The translations under genes were made by a program, and so were the position numbers. This document shows positions 8,908 through 20,492 of a stretch of DNA of 64,000 bases, piece by piece (position 1 is the first letter of the stretch; every line of letters starts with the position of its first letter). Source of the DNA: Berberis thunbergii (lineage: Eukaryota > Streptophyta > Magnoliopsida > Ranunculales > Berberidaceae); assembly GCA_003290165.1 (NCBI GenBank), contig QNQO01000602.1, positions 186,001 through 250,000 on the forward strand. Direction: 5' to 3'. The notes beneath the pieces were generated by a model. It saw only the letters and a list, made by a program, of their open reading frames with translations, searched no databases and was not told where the DNA came from.

Positions 8908-11900
8908 TTAAACTAAGGGCATTAGTCTCATTCCTTTCGAGGTTTTGAAAACCTTCTCTCTGGCTAATCCTTTCGTCAAAGGATCAACTAAGTTCGCATC
9001 AATTCGTACATGATCCACTCTCACAGCACCAGTAGATAGAAACTCTCTAACTGTGCTGTGCTTCCGACGTATTTGTCGTTTCTTGCCGTTATAATAACGG
9101 TTCTGTATTTTTGCAATAGCCGCAGTACTATCGCAATGGATCAAGACAGCTGGAATCGGTCTTTCCCATAAAGGAATCTCTGCTAGCAGGTTTCTCAACC
9201 AACCTGCTTCTTCACTAGCCGTGGCCAGTGCTATAATCTCTGACTCCATCGTGGACTGTGCCAAAATGGTCTGTTTCTTTGATTTCCAAGAAACAGCCCC
9301 ACCAGCTATATTGAAAATATAGCCACTGGTGGCTTTGGAGTCATCTGAAAGGGTGTTCCAATCAGCATCGCTATATCCTTCAAGGACAGCGGGAAACTTC
9401 TGATAATGTAATCCGAGGTTCTTATTCCTCTTCAGGTACCTCATGACCCGTTCAATTGCATACCAATGCTCTATACTAGGTCTACTTGTAAATCTGCATA
9501 GTAATCCAACAGCGTAAGCTATGTCGGGTCTAGTGCAATCGGTAGCATATCTAAGACTACCAATGATGCTCGCATACTCAGATTGTCTAACACCGTCGCC
9601 GGTATTCTTGAACAATTTTACACTAGAGTCATAAGGAGTACATGCAGGTTTACAGTCAGAGTAATTATATTTATTTAGGATCTTCTCGATATAGTGAGAT
9701 TGATCCAAAGAAATTCCCTTTTCAGACCTAGTAATCTTGATACCAAGGATTACACTCGCTTCTCCAAGGTCTTTCATATCAAAGTTTGCACACAATAAAG
9801 CTTTCACTTTATTCACGGCATGGATATTAGAACCAAAGATAAGCAAGTCATCCACATACAGACATATTATAGTGCAAATGCCATTTTCAGCTTTATAGTA
9901 AATGCATTTGTCACTTTCGTTCACTTTAAAGTCATGTGCGATAACAGGATTATCAAATTTTTCATGCCATTGTTTTGGAGCTTGTTTCAAACCGTAAAGT
10001 GACTTATCTAGTTTGCAAACTTTATGTTCTTGTCCTGGAATAACATAACCTTCAGGTTGGTCCATGTAAATTTCTTCTTCCAAATCACCATTAAGAAACG
10101 CAGTCTTAACGTCCATTTGGTGCAAAACTAGGTTATGTATTGTAGCAAGAGATATTAACACTCGAATAGATGTAATTCTGGTTACAAGAGAATATGTTTC
10201 AAAGAAATCAACATTTTCTCTCTGTCTATACCCTTTGGCTACGAGACGAGCCTTGAACTTGTCAACATTACCATCGGGTTTCAATTTCTTCTTAAATACC
10301 CATTTACATCCTATTGTCTTGCAACCTGGTGGCAAATCAACTAAGTGCCAGGTTCTGTTAGACTCAAGAGAATACATTTCATCATCGATAGCCTCTTCCC
10401 AAAAGTTGGCATCTATAGAGGATAGAGCTTCTTGAAAACTAAGGGGATCCTCTTCGACTGAAAAGACATAGTAATCGGGCCCAAAGTTTTTAGAAGATCG
10501 TTTCCGTTTACTTCTTCTTGGCTCAGATTCTGTGGCTTGAATATTTTCGTTAACCCTGAACAAAGGTACGTTGTTTGATGATGTACCCCCACTATTCCTC
10601 GAAATAAAAGGAAATTTATTTTCATAAAAGTCAACGTCGTTTGATTCTATAATAACTTGATCTTTAAGATTATAGAATCTATAAGCTTTGCTATTCAATG
10701 CGTATCCTTTGAATACGCATTCATATGCTCTACTAGCAAGCTTGTTCCTTTTAGGATCAGGAATTCTAACATAAGCTAAACAACCCCAAGTTTTCAAATA
10801 AGACAGGTTTGGTTGTCTATTTTTCAAAATTTCGTAGGGCGATGTTTTGCTTTTCGATTTGGGGACTCTATTTAGCACATAACAGACTGTTAAGATAATT
10901 TCTCCCCACCAGTGCGATGCAGCACCGGAGTTAAGCATTATGGCAACTACTAACTCGGTAAGAGTTCTATTTTTCCTTTCAGCTTTGCCATTCATCTCAG
11001 GAGAATATGGTGCAGTTGTTTCATGAATAATTCCTTGAGAATTATAGAACTTTATGAAAGTACTGCTATCATATTCAGTGCCTCTATCACTCCTAAGTCT
11101 CTTAATCTTTCTATTATATTGATTTTCAACTTCAGTCAAAAATAATTTAAACATGTCAAAGGCATCAATTTTATTTTTCATTAAATAAACAAAAGTATAA
11201 TCAGAACAGTCATCAATAAACGTAATAAAATAACGTTTTCCATTTCTAGTCAAGATACCATCAAGTTCACATAGTATCAAATCTAAAGGTTCAGATTCTC
11301 TAACTACAGATTTATGTGGTGTTTTGGTTATCTTAGCTTGACTACAATAGTTGCACTTTTCAAAATCATTTAAGGACAATTTTGGAATTAGTCCCAAGTT
11401 ACTCATGTTTTTAATAATACGTTTATTAACATGACAAAGTCTAGCATGCCAGATATTAAAAGTGCACAACATGTAAGCAGAACTAGAAATTTTATTCACT
11501 TCAACATTTAACTTAAACATCCCATCAGTAGCATACCTTTTCCCCACAAATACATTATTCTTTGTGATGGTATATAAATCAGCCCCTATAATCTGAGTAA
11601 ACCCAGCCTTGTTCAGAAGAAAACCAGATACTAGATTCTTTCTCATCTCTGGAGTATGTAAGACGTCTTTCAGGATGATAGTCTTTCCAGAGGTAAACTT
11701 CAGTTCTACTGTTCCAGTTTCAGCAACTATAGTGGAGTGGGAATCACCCAACAACACTTTCTTGTCCTCAGCTTCAGAATAGGACTTGAACATTCCTCGA
11801 TCATAGCAGACATGTCGAGAAACATCAGTGTCGACCCACCATCCCTCGGATCCACCAACAAAATTGATCTCAGAGATCATGGCAATAAGTTGGTCTTCGG

Positions 11901-12822
11901 TTAGGTTCGCCTGAGGTGCAAGACGAGATCCATTCCGGCAGTTCCTGGCCATATGCCCTGGCCTACCACAGGTGTAGCAAAGGAACTGTGCTGAATCATT
12001 CTTGGAGGGATGTTTCTGTCCATTCTGATTTCGCGGAGGATTCTGATTCTGATGGTTGCGGTTCTGATTGTTCCGGTTCTGCTGGTTCCGATTCTGATAG
12101 TTCCGATTTTTATTGTTATTCTGATTTTTCATTGTCTTTCCATTGGGTTTCAGAGAAACAGGGGTAGACTTCTTATGGTTTGAAATAATCAGAACTTCCT
12201 CTTTCTGATCTTGTTTCCTGGCTTCCTCCTCAATACGAAGTCGGGTAATCAGGCTTTCTAAGGAAAACTCTTTAGTTTTATGCCTAAGGACATTCTTAAA
12301 ATCTTTCCAGCTAGGGGGCAATTTGTCTATCACAACAGCTACTTGAAATTGCTCATCTAAAGTCATTCCCTCAGATATAATTTCATGAGCAATTTTTTGA
12401 AGCTCGTGTGATTGGGTTTCCACAGACTTATCATCAGTCATTTGAAATTTCAGATAGCGACTGACAACATATTTCTTTGTGCCAGCCTCCTCAGTGTCAT
12501 ATTTCTTTCTAAGGGCTTCCCAAATATCTTTTGCAGTTTGTTCAGTACAGTAATAATCATATAAATCACCAGACAGACCATTCATGATAAATTTTTTACA
12601 TAAGAAATCATTTTCAATCCAACGGTCTAAATCTTTAGTTTGGATTTCAGTAGGTTCAGCAGGCAATATCGGTTTTTCAGTATCACAAACATATGCAACC
12701 TTTTGTGTTGTAAGAAAAAACAACATCTTTTGTCTCCATCTTTTAAAGTGTTGGCCCTCAAAACGAAAGGGCCTATTAAGGTCTTTAGCAGCAATTTCAG
12801 TAATTGAATTCATGGCAGACAT
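8908..12822 (-). CDS. copia-A gag-pol polyprotein, copy 1 (open frame, damaged active sites)
   Basis: The 1304-codon frame is uninterrupted. Order: gag with [13 protein letters not shown] near the N-terminus, zinc knuckle [14 protein letters not shown] (about residue 280), protease near 330, integrase about 470-690, reverse transcriptase about 830-1040 with [10 protein letters not shown], and RNase H about 1145-1290 with SDADWNT. Two lesions matter. The protease reads [10 protein letters not shown] where copy 2 has VDTGASRHVC. The first integrase aspartate is gone: copy 2 has LIHSDICELDG and this copy has LILCELDG, a 9-base deletion. The second integrase aspartate (SDRGTEYDS) and KAERKNRT remain. 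Start 12822 lies only 18 bases after the LTR. It is probably translatable but catalytically defective. Confidence 0.93.
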   Translation of the reverse strand: MSAMNSITEIAAKDLNRPFRFEGQHFKRWRQKMLFFLTTQKVAYVCDTEKPILPAEPTEIQTKDLDRWIENDFLCKKFIMNGLSGDLYDYYCTEQTAKDIWEALRKKYDTEEAGTKKYVVSRYLKFQMTDDKSVETQSHELQKIAHEIISEGMTLDEQFQVAVVIDKLPPSWKDFKNVLRHKTKEFSLESLITRLRIEEEARKQDQKEEVLIISNHKKSTPVSLKPNGKTMKNQNNNKNRNYQNRNQQNRNNQNRNHQNQNPPRNQNGQKHPSKNDSAQFLCYTCGRPGHMARNCRNGSRLAPQANLTEDQLIAMISEINFVGGSEGWWVDTDVSRHVCYDRGMFKSYSEAEDKKVLLGDSHSTIVAETGTVELKFTSGKTIILKDVLHTPEMRKNLVSGFLLNKAGFTQIIGADLYTITKNNVFVGKRYATDGMFKLNVEVNKISSSAYMLCTFNIWHARLCHVNKRIIKNMSNLGLIPKLSLNDFEKCNYCSQAKITKTPHKSVVRESEPLDLILCELDGILTRNGKRYFITFIDDCSDYTFVYLMKNKIDAFDMFKLFLTEVENQYNRKIKRLRSDRGTEYDSSTFIKFYNSQGIIHETTAPYSPEMNGKAERKNRTLTELVVAIMLNSGAASHWWGEIILTVCYVLNRVPKSKSKTSPYEILKNRQPNLSYLKTWGCLAYVRIPDPKRNKLASRAYECVFKGYALNSKAYRFYNLKDQVIIESNDVDFYENKFPFISRNSGGTSSNNVPLFRVNENIQATESEPRRSKRKRSSKNFGPDYYVFSVEEDPLSFQEALSSIDANFWEEAIDDEMYSLESNRTWHLVDLPPGCKTIGCKWVFKKKLKPDGNVDKFKARLVAKGYRQRENVDFFETYSLVTRITSIRVLISLATIHNLVLHQMDVKTAFLNGDLEEEIYMDQPEGYVIPGQEHKVCKLDKSLYGLKQAPKQWHEKFDNPVIAHDFKVNESDKCIYYKAENGICTIICLYVDDLLIFGSNIHAVNKVKALLCANFDMKDLGEASVILGIKITRSEKGISLDQSHYIEKILNKYNYSDCKPACTPYDSSVKLFKNTGDGVRQSEYASIIGSLRYATDCTRPDIAYAVGLLCRFTSRPSIEHWYAIERVMRYLKRNKNLGLHYQKFPAVLEGYSDADWNTLSDDSKATSGYIFNIAGGAVSWKSKKQTILAQSTMESEIIALATASEEAGWLRNLLAEIPLWERPIPAVLIHCDSTAAIAKIQNRYYNGKKRQIRRKHSTVREFLSTGAVRVDHVRIDANLVDPLTKGLAREKVFKTSKGMRLMPLV

Positions 12823-12840
12823 AGAATACCGTCTTAAAAT

Positions 12841-13693
12841 TGTTGGAAAAATATGCTGTAAATTCGATTTTAAAAGGAAGAAACGATTGTACCAATTTTG
12901 CTTGGGTTGAGTCGCGGACTAGGTCGCTCTCTTTAAGACGTTTCGCGGCTCTGCCGAAAATTGCACAATAATTGAACGGTATACAAATCACCCTTACTCT
13001 TCTTATTTGCTCGGAATCACCAGGTAATAAAACAACATCAATCAAGAAGCATAAACAGAAAAAACTAGAACTGTTTACAATAAACTTTGTATGAAAGCTA
13101 TTTGCTGGAATCAAAACTCGAAACGTTTTTGCAAGAACTCTGTAGGAAGAAGCAAAAAACTGTAAGCAGCAAAATCGTTTTCACACGATTCATTAGCAAG
13201 ATCAGGTCGTGGGCTGTGGAGTTTGGACTCATTCTTCTTTTGAAATAGATTTTTCGTTTAAATAAAAATTTCAGCAAAAAGATGTTTTGCTTTCTAAATG
13301 ACCCGACGGGCAGCAAAATCGTTTTCACACGATTCATTAGCAAGATCAGGTCGTGGGCTGTGGAGTTTGGACTCATTCTTCTTTTGAAATAGATTTTTCG
13401 TTTAAATAAAAATTTCAGCAAAAAGATGTTTTGCTTTCTAAACGACCTGACCCGACGACGGCGGCGCGCGAGGGCCTATCTCTCCCCTCCTCATAAAAGA
13501 GTGGTACACCCAAGGGGTCCAAACTCAAGTCCTAACTATCTTCTTATATACTCTACCTCAAAGAGATATATAGTAGATATGAGACTATAAAATAGAGAGT
13601 GGTTCAACAATCAAAATAGGAGAGGGGGGTCCAGGGTTCAAAACCAGGTAAACACATATTTGTTTTTATTTTTAAAAAGCCAAATTTGCAAGA
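12841..13693 (-). repeat. copia-A copy 1, 5' LTR
   Basis: This 853-bp LTR starts TGTTGGAAAAATATG. It ends GCAAGA, one base different from the canonical GCAACA, immediately followed by the GTTTT duplication. It is longer than the other LTR because of a 144-bp tandem duplication. Confidence 0.93.
13166..13453. repeat. 144-bp tandem duplication within the copia-A 5' LTR
   Basis: Two adjacent copies begin GCAGCAAAATCGTTTTC at about 13166 and 13310. The second is nearly identical through GTTTTGCTTTCTAAA. The short minus-strand reading frame over this block simply repeats a peptide and is not a gene. Confidence 0.85.
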
Positions 13694-13698
13694 GTTTT

Positions 13699-15500
13699 CC
13701 AAAGGTCTAGCAATACACATCAACAACAATGAGCATCATCCTAAATGACGAGGTCAGTTGATACCACTAGATTATGATCTTTATTGTCTTACTAGTAGTC
13801 GATGCACGCTATGTGTGAAAGTGGTTACTTGTTTTTTATTATCGGAACGTTTGTGATTTTCAGTCTAAAAGCAAACACCTTCATAAAGTAGCAGAAAGAA
13901 ATTGTTAAAATTTAAGCATCTTCAAAACATGAAAATACTGAAGTGGTAACTGTTGCTAAGTATTGCTAAGTATGGTGATCAGAATTGCGTACTACACAAA
14001 TGCATATATTCATGTTCAAGTAAAATGCAATGGCTTTTGGATGAGTTTTCAAATGAAAAAAATAAGAAAAACTTATATCATCACCAAAATAAAAATAAAA
14101 AACTACATAAGTCTACATTGCACGTGACGTGATTAACGGAATATAAATTTTTTTGTGAAATTTTGACAGTGTGTCTCTTGTTTTTTTGTGTTTTTTCACA
14201 TGACGCGAACAACAAAATCTGTTATAAATAGTAAAATTGCATGTATCATTCTAAAATCCAGGCATACACAATTAACTTCTTCAGTGGTACTCCAAGTTTG
14301 AATACAACTATGAATATCATATTATAAACAAAAACTGAATATCATTAGGGTTTAGCATTATGTTGTGTTTTTACAAAAAAATGAATATCACCAATGACTG
14401 TAGGATAAGCACCGATGATTTTACACTATCCATACTGCATGCGTAATGCATCACATTTCAAGTGATATATACATACCTTTGCTATTCAACCGTTTACCAG
14501 CTTTCATAAAAAAACATAACTCCATCCCATCTAGCGTTATTAACAAAGAGCGCAGCAGCCGAAATGTTGGAGTTTTGCTGCATTTAGATACAATCTTATC
14601 TGCCTATCATAGGAAATACAGTCAAAAATTTTTGGTTGGAAAACATAGTGGCAAAGGTTAACTAATTTTTTTTTCAGACCCTACTTTTTCAAGTCTTCCA
14701 TCGATGATATTTGTCAAGCTTGTAATTTCTGCAGACATAGGAAAATGAAAAATGCAGCAGCAGTAAAAGGTAAGATGTACCTTGAAGCTGGCGTGACAGA
14801 ATTGCCAGTATCTTCCACAGCCAGTTTATATTTTCCTTGATTGAATGTGTCATTGATGAAGAAGAGTCTCCAACTTCTACCTCCATGTAAATGCAGTCCG
14901 TAGGATCACCTTTGAAGAGCAAGAAGAAATAAGTTCTGTTTGATGCTCGTTACAAGAGTCTTTTCTTTTGCGAGCAAGATCGCGGGACCTGCAGCAGCAC
15001 TGGTAGCAAGAGTCGATACACTTTAGAAGCCCCAGCCCCTGTTCCCGCGGCGTAGGACCAAAGAGAGATTGCAAGTATGCCATAGTCTATGATCTCTCTT
15101 TGTTGTTTCATGAATTCCAGCGACCAAGTTAAAGGAGAATCCATAGGATCATTTAGTGGATCCAATCCCACATTTTTCACCGTTCTGACATTTAGACCCG
15201 GGACCCGTACCCTGATCCTAAGCATATGTGAGACTGACAGAACAATATCATCTTACCAAGTTGATGACATGATTTTCCATTTCCTGTCATGGAAACTGGC
15301 CCCATTTCTCAATCAGTTTCGAGTATAACTGAATCATGGTCATTGATCACAATTTGAAAGACCAGGCTCTATCTATAATCTAATTACTTGGCCTCAAAAT
15401 GAGCTTATTCTAGACAACTTATAAGAATGGTATATATACTCATGAAATCTTTGTTACCCAATAATTTGTTGCTGAAATCAGGTCATGATTTTTAAAAGAA
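13699..15500. other. Unassigned region between two copia elements
   Basis: The stretch is AT-rich up to about 14650 with no convincing coding signal. On the minus strand, 15330-14690 has short open segments (for example DPTDCIYMEVEVGDSSSS and NINWLWKILAILSRQLQ, about 14910-14780). These resemble exon remains, with a possible donor just after TCTTCAAAG near 14915. I do not recognise a family, and the frames disagree, so no gene is called. Confidence 0.4.
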
Positions 15501-15505
15501 GAAAC

Positions 15506-15743
15506 TGTTACAAACCAAGAGAACTCTATAAAAGAGCAAATACTTAGTAGTATTTATTATCAAATTAAACACAAGAGTTGGCTATATATATATATAGCTC
15601 TACAAAGCAACTAAATCAGAAAATAAAGCAACTACGTTCACCTATTCCTAAGGTAGTATTAGCTAACAAAGGAATAACTCTAGATAGCAGATACTTCCTA
15701 AACGATAGGGATTATTAACCAAGTCAAATCCTATCCTCTAACA
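15506..15743 (-). repeat. copia-B 3' LTR
   Basis: 238 bp, flanked on the left by GAAAC. It includes a (TA)n run and ends CCTATCCTCTAACA. Confidence 0.85.
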
Positions 15744-15772
15744 TCTTCCCTTGAATTGAATGCTACTAGCAT

Positions 15773-18700
15773 TCAATTTACAATTGGTTCAGGACACACA
15801 CCCAACAAAGTACGCATCTTCAAAAAAGCATCAAGCTTCAAGGGCTTAGTCATCACATTTGCTACTTGCTCTTGAGTATTGCAATAAGTCAATTCCACCG
15901 TGCCATCTTTTGTGAGCTCACGAAGAAAATGAAAGCGATCATCGATGTGTTTGCTGCGTACATGTATTACTGGATTCTTGGAGAGCTTGATTGTTGAACT
16001 ATTATCACAAAATACAATTGTAGCCTCACTTTGAATGTGACTTAGCTCCTTCAAAACTCTCCTCATCCACACTGCTTGACAACACACGAGGCTGCAACAA
16101 TGAATTCCGCTTCAGTAGTGGATAAGCTGACTACTGGTTGCTTCCTTGAGGACCAAGATACTGCTCCTGAGCTCATTATAAAAACATACCATGATGTGCT
16201 CTTCCTATCTTCTACATCTCCGGCATAGTCACTGTTTGTGTAGGCAATTAATTTGTCATTCCCTCCCTTCTTGTAAAACACTCCAAAGTCAGTTGTACCT
16301 TTCAAATATCTTAAGACCCTTTTAGCCGCTTGCAAGTGAAGCTCAGTAGGATTTGCCATGTATCTGCTAATGAGATTCACTACAAACATAATATCTGGAC
16401 GAGTGGCAGTATGGTACATAAGGCTTCCTACAACCTGCTTATAATAGGTACTGTCTACTTTTACTCCACCTTTATTTCTGGAAAGCTTGAAACCAGGAAC
16501 AATAGGGTTGTGAACTGGCTTGCTTCTGTCCAATCCAAACCTTTCCAATATTTCAGATGCATATTTCTTCTGATTAATGAAGATACCATCAGCTCTTTGA
16601 ATTACCTCAACACCAAGAAAATATCTCATCTTCCCAAGATCGGTCATATCAAACTCAAGCATCATAGATATTTTGAATTCAGCAAAAATAAATTCATCAT
16701 TGCTTGTGAATATAAGATCATCAACATAAAGACTGGCAATCAAAATTTTACCTCCTTTTCCCATTTTGGTGAATAAGGTATGTTCATAAGGACACCTTTC
16801 AAATCCTGCCTTTGCAAAGTAAGACTCTAAACGACTATGCCAAGCACAAGGGGCTTGCTTAAGTCCACATAGAGCTTTTTTTTAGCTTGTATACCTTAAT
16901 TCTCATGACCCGTTTTCACATATCCACGTGATTGCTCAACAAATACTTCTTCACTTATTTCACCATGTAAGAAAGCAGACTTGACGTCTAACTGGTAAAT
17001 GGTCCATTCCTTTTGAGCTGCAAGTGCAATCACCAAACGAATTGTATCTAATCGCGCTACTAGTGCAAACACTTCAGTATAATCTACCCCATGCTGTTGA
17101 GCATACCCCTTTGCTACCAGTCGTGCTTTGTATTTGTCTACTTCCCCGTTTTCGTTGAGCTTCGTTTTATACACCCATTTTACTCCAATTTTTTTTTTCC
17201 TCCAATAGGTAACTCCATCAACTCCCAAGTATCATTCTTTTCAATTGAATCAATTTCCAAATCCATAGATTTTCTCCATGTTGCACACTTCACAGCATCT
17301 TCATAGTAAATTGGATCAGTAGCTGCTAACATAGCTAAGTGAGCTACCTCTTCTTCTTCAGAAAGACCTTCTCCACTTTCATAATCTTTCATCCAAATCG
17401 GTTCTCTCCTATTTCTTTGTTCATCTGAGCTTTCTTTGGTCAGTCCATTAAAAGGAAAGTTCTCTTATTCATCACCTACAAATTCAGTTCCATTTCCTTC
17501 TTCATTGCCATCAACAATGACTGCTTCGTCTTCACTGTCACCCCATTATAAATCAACTAAAATTTCTTCTTCGTGAATCTTGTCGCAATCCCACCTTTGA
17601 TCCTCTTCAAACAAAACATCTCTGCTTACAATGATTTTCTGAGAAATTGGATCATATAACCTGTATGCCTTTGACTCCTCACTAACTCCAAGGAAGACAC
17701 AACTTACACTTTTGTCATCAAGCTTTATTCTTTTACTGTCAGGTACATGAACATGAGAGACACATCCAAAAACCTTGAAGTACTCAACTGATTGTTTAAC
17801 TCCGCTCCAAGCTTCTTCTGGAGTCTTATCTCTTACTGCAAAAGTCGGACTTCGATTCAAAATGTGTACAGTCCATTTGACAGCTTCAGGCCAAAAAGTC
17901 TTTGGTACCTTTTTTTCCCCCTGAGAGCGTGTTATGAACCATATTCATAATGGTTCAATTCCTTCTTTTCGCAATGCCATTCTGTTGTGGAGTGTATGCA
18001 GCCGTCAATTGTCTACGTACACCATTTTCATTACAAAAGTTAGTGAACTCTCGTGATGTAAATTCACTTCCTCGATCAGTACGTAGAATTTTTATGTTTG
18101 ACCACCTTGTTTCCTTTTCAACACAATTCTTATATTGTTTAAAAGTAACAAAAGCTTCAGACTTCTCAGCCAAGAAATAAACCCAAATTTTGCGACTGAA
18201 ATCATCAATGAAGCTAATCAAATACCTTTTCTTGCCATTTGAGATAGGTGTGATTGGTCCACAGATATCAGCATGCACTAGTTCAAGAACCTGAGAAGCT
18301 CTCCACGTGCTCTTCTTTGGGAATGGGTCTCTATGTTGTTTTCCAACCAAACAGTCCTTACATGGCTTTGAAGCCGCTTTGAGTTGTGGCAGGCCGTTCA
18401 CCATCTCCTTTAGCTTAAGAGTCCTCAAACCTTTGAAGCTCAAGTGTCCATACTTGTGCTTGCATTGAAACATGTAGGCTCTTTTGGTTGAGATGCAGCA
18501 ATCAACCTAAACATCCTGTTTGAGGACATTCCAATCTCCATGATCAAGCCTCTTTCGGGGTGATAAATCTTGCACTTTCCACGTTGAATTAGGAATGTGA
18601 GTTCCTTCTCTTGCAGCTGTCCAACGCTTAGTAAATCGTTCTGCAGCTCTAATACATAAAACACTCCACTAATAACCTGGATAGTTCCATTTGTTTGAAG

Positions 18701-19714
18701 TCGTATGTTGCCTTTTCCCATCACGACCATGCTTGAGTTGTTTCCTAGCTTTACATATTCTCTAAAGTCCTCATCAAAATCAGAGAAAAGGCTCCTTTTA
18801 CCACACATATGATTACTGCAACCTGAGTCAAGAAACCACACAACCTCTTTATTGTCTTGACTGTCATCCACATAAGCCATCAGCAACATCTCCTCATTAG
18901 CATCAGCGTAGTTAGCCTCCTTCAGATCAGGCCATTCATATTGAAAATGTCCTAGCTTTTGACATTTATAGCACTCCACAATGGATCTATCAAAGCTTTG
19001 TCTGCCTCTTCCTCGTCCTCGTCCTCTAAAGCCACCACGACCTCGGCCCCTTCCTCCATATTGATCTCCGTGAGTAATCTTCAAAGCATGTTCCTCTTCA
19101 TAACTCATGGGTTGTTCATGCACAAAAAGGCTGCTTTGTAACTCATCAATTGATAGGGTATCTAGATCTTTAGACTCCTCGATGGCGCACACAACATAAT
19201 CAAATTTGGAGGTCATAGACCTCAGGATCTTTTCAATGACAACAACATCTTCCTTGTCCTCACCATTTGCTTTCATCTTGTTTGCTATGGTAAGAGTACG
19301 AGAAAAATATTCATTCACAGATTCACCCGCCTTCATGTGAAGAATCTCAAATTCCTTCCGAAGAGCTTGCAATTGTGCAGGCTTAACTCGTGTCATGCCT
19401 TGGTATTTTTGCTTCAAGGAATCCCATATACTCTTTACCGTGTCTTTATATAGGATAGTCTCCAGAATTGATCGATCAAGAGCTTGAAAGAGATAGTTCT
19501 TTGCTTTCAAGTCCTTCAGTTTCTTATCTTCAATGATTTTTCTTTGCCCTTCAGTTAGCTCATCTCCCTTTTTTGCTACAGGGATCCCATCCTCCACCAA
19601 GCTCTAATAATCTTTTGACCTTAGAAATTTCTCCATGAGCATAGACCAATGATCAGAGTGCCCATCAAACTTTGGAATTGATGGCTGCACAAAGCTGCTA
19701 CTTTTTGACGCCAT
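15773..19714 (-). pseudogene. copia-B gag-pol polyprotein, multiply broken
   Basis: Gag starts with MASKSSSFVQP at 19714 and meets a TAG after KDY near 19607. The zinc knuckle reads CYKCQKLGHFQYEW, so its last cysteine is lost. The protease keeps WFLDSGCSNHMC. Integrase (about 18473-17955) has HADICGP and RTDRGSEF, but the third acidic position reads NGIAKRRN, a lysine where copia integrases have glutamate. RT shows [12 protein letters not shown] and YVDDLIF, and RNase H shows YTNSDYAGD. Stops or frameshifts occur near 17950, 17545, 17200, 16896 and 16075. It is non-functional. Confidence 0.92.
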
Positions 19715-19719
19715 GCTCT

Positions 19720-19930
19720 TGTTACTTCCTTTTACTCCTAGAAGACCGCTTATTATCAAATTAAACACAAGAGTTGGCTATATATATATATAGCTCTACA
19801 AAGCAACTAAATCAGAAAACAAAGCAACTACGTTTACCTTTAGTATTAGCTAACAAAGGAATAACTCTAGATAACAGATACTTCCTAAACAATAGGGATT
19901 ATTAACCAAGTCAAATCCTATCCTCTAACA
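19720..19930 (-). repeat. copia-B 5' LTR
   Basis: 211 bp, ending CTCTAACA directly before the GAAAC duplication. The gag ATG is only five bases from its inner TGTTAC end, so the usual tRNA primer site is not seen; AGAGC beside the ATG could be its relic. Confidence 0.75.
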
Positions 19931-19935
19931 GAAAC

Positions 19936-20490
19936 TGTGTTACATTTCACAGACACAACTGCTATTCTTATAGTCAAGCGGATGCTTAAGACCATAACAA
20001 TGTTCTTACCTGACCATCAGTAAGTTGTTCCTCGTAGTGCAGTTTAGCCATTTCCTTCAGTCCCACAACGAAAGTATGGATGCTAGTTAAATCATGTTCA
20101 GCTGAGGTTCTGGCACTCTCTTCCTTTGCTGAGGTTCTGGCACTCTCTTCCTTTACTGAAGCACTTTGTTCAAAATCTTCACAACCCTTTATCGTTGGCG
20201 CCATATGTTAATGTAGAAAACTCTCTTCTTTCTCTTTGTGGTCTTCCAGGGAAGTGTCTCTCAAACTGTTTAGGTGGCGTATTTTCATTAAAATTATCAT
20301 CTTGATATGAGGGAGAAGGCTCATCTGGGTAGGGATCAACAAAGGGGTGGAGGTAGCTGGTGGCGTGGTGGGTTTACTATTATTCTCTGCCACTTGGGAT
20401 GTTGCCTGAGCATCTGTTTCATTGCTAAGACCTTCAAATTGAGTCCTTTAAAGATATCCATGTCATCAACTTTAAGCAGAATAGTCTTTT
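19936..20490 (-). pseudogene. Chimeric exon: class II trehalose-phosphate synthase-like piece joined to an unknown coding segment
   Basis: On the minus strand at about 20490-20396, VDDMDIFKGLNLKVLAM and MLRQHPKWQ closely match the VDDMDIFKG region of plant class II trehalose-6-phosphate synthases. The frame then enters an unrelated proline/serine-rich part (STLTYGANDKGCEDFEQ and a duplicated SARTSAKEE unit). It continues to VVGLKEMAKLHYEEQLTDGQ, followed by a good splice donor GTAAGA near 20010. One frame change near 20340-20215 is needed. The second part is not recognised. It could be a captured or decayed host gene piece; copia-B inserted just beside it. Confidence 0.5.
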
Positions 20491-20492
20491 GA

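Larger units (their letters stand above)
7673..13693 (-). mobile_element. Ty1/copia element, family copia-A, copy 1
   Basis: This is a complete element with two LTRs (7673-8364 and 12841-13693), one long gag-pol ORF on the minus strand and a 5-bp target duplication GTTTT at 7668-7672 and 13694-13698. LTR ends are TGTTGG...GCAACA (the outer end of the upper LTR is GCAAGA). Domain order gag-PR-IN-RT-RH identifies Ty1/copia. A second family member lies at 54643-60965. The coding region is open, but protease and integrase active sites are damaged. Confidence 0.95.
15506..19930 (-). mobile_element. Ty1/copia element, family copia-B, decayed
   Basis: LTRs lie at 15506-15743 and 19720-19930, running TGTTAC...CTCTAACA on the plus strand. 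A perfect 5-bp duplication GAAAC sits at 15501-15505 and 19931-19935. The interior encodes gag-PR-IN-RT-RH in copia order on the minus strand, in at least seven broken pieces. The LTRs are nearly identical over their inner 180 bases (CAAATTAAACACAAGAG onward) but differ by indels near the TGTTAC end. A purine tract AAGGGAAGA precedes the 3' LTR on the minus strand. Confidence 0.92.

Noticed and set aside
13098..13421. Open frame with a repeated peptide in the copia-A LTR
   Set aside because: The peptide repeat is just the 144-bp LTR tandem duplication read in one frame.
15089..15328. Plus-strand frame near 15.2 kb as a gene
   Set aside because: No motif, and the minus strand has better exon-like pieces here, though these are also unassigned.
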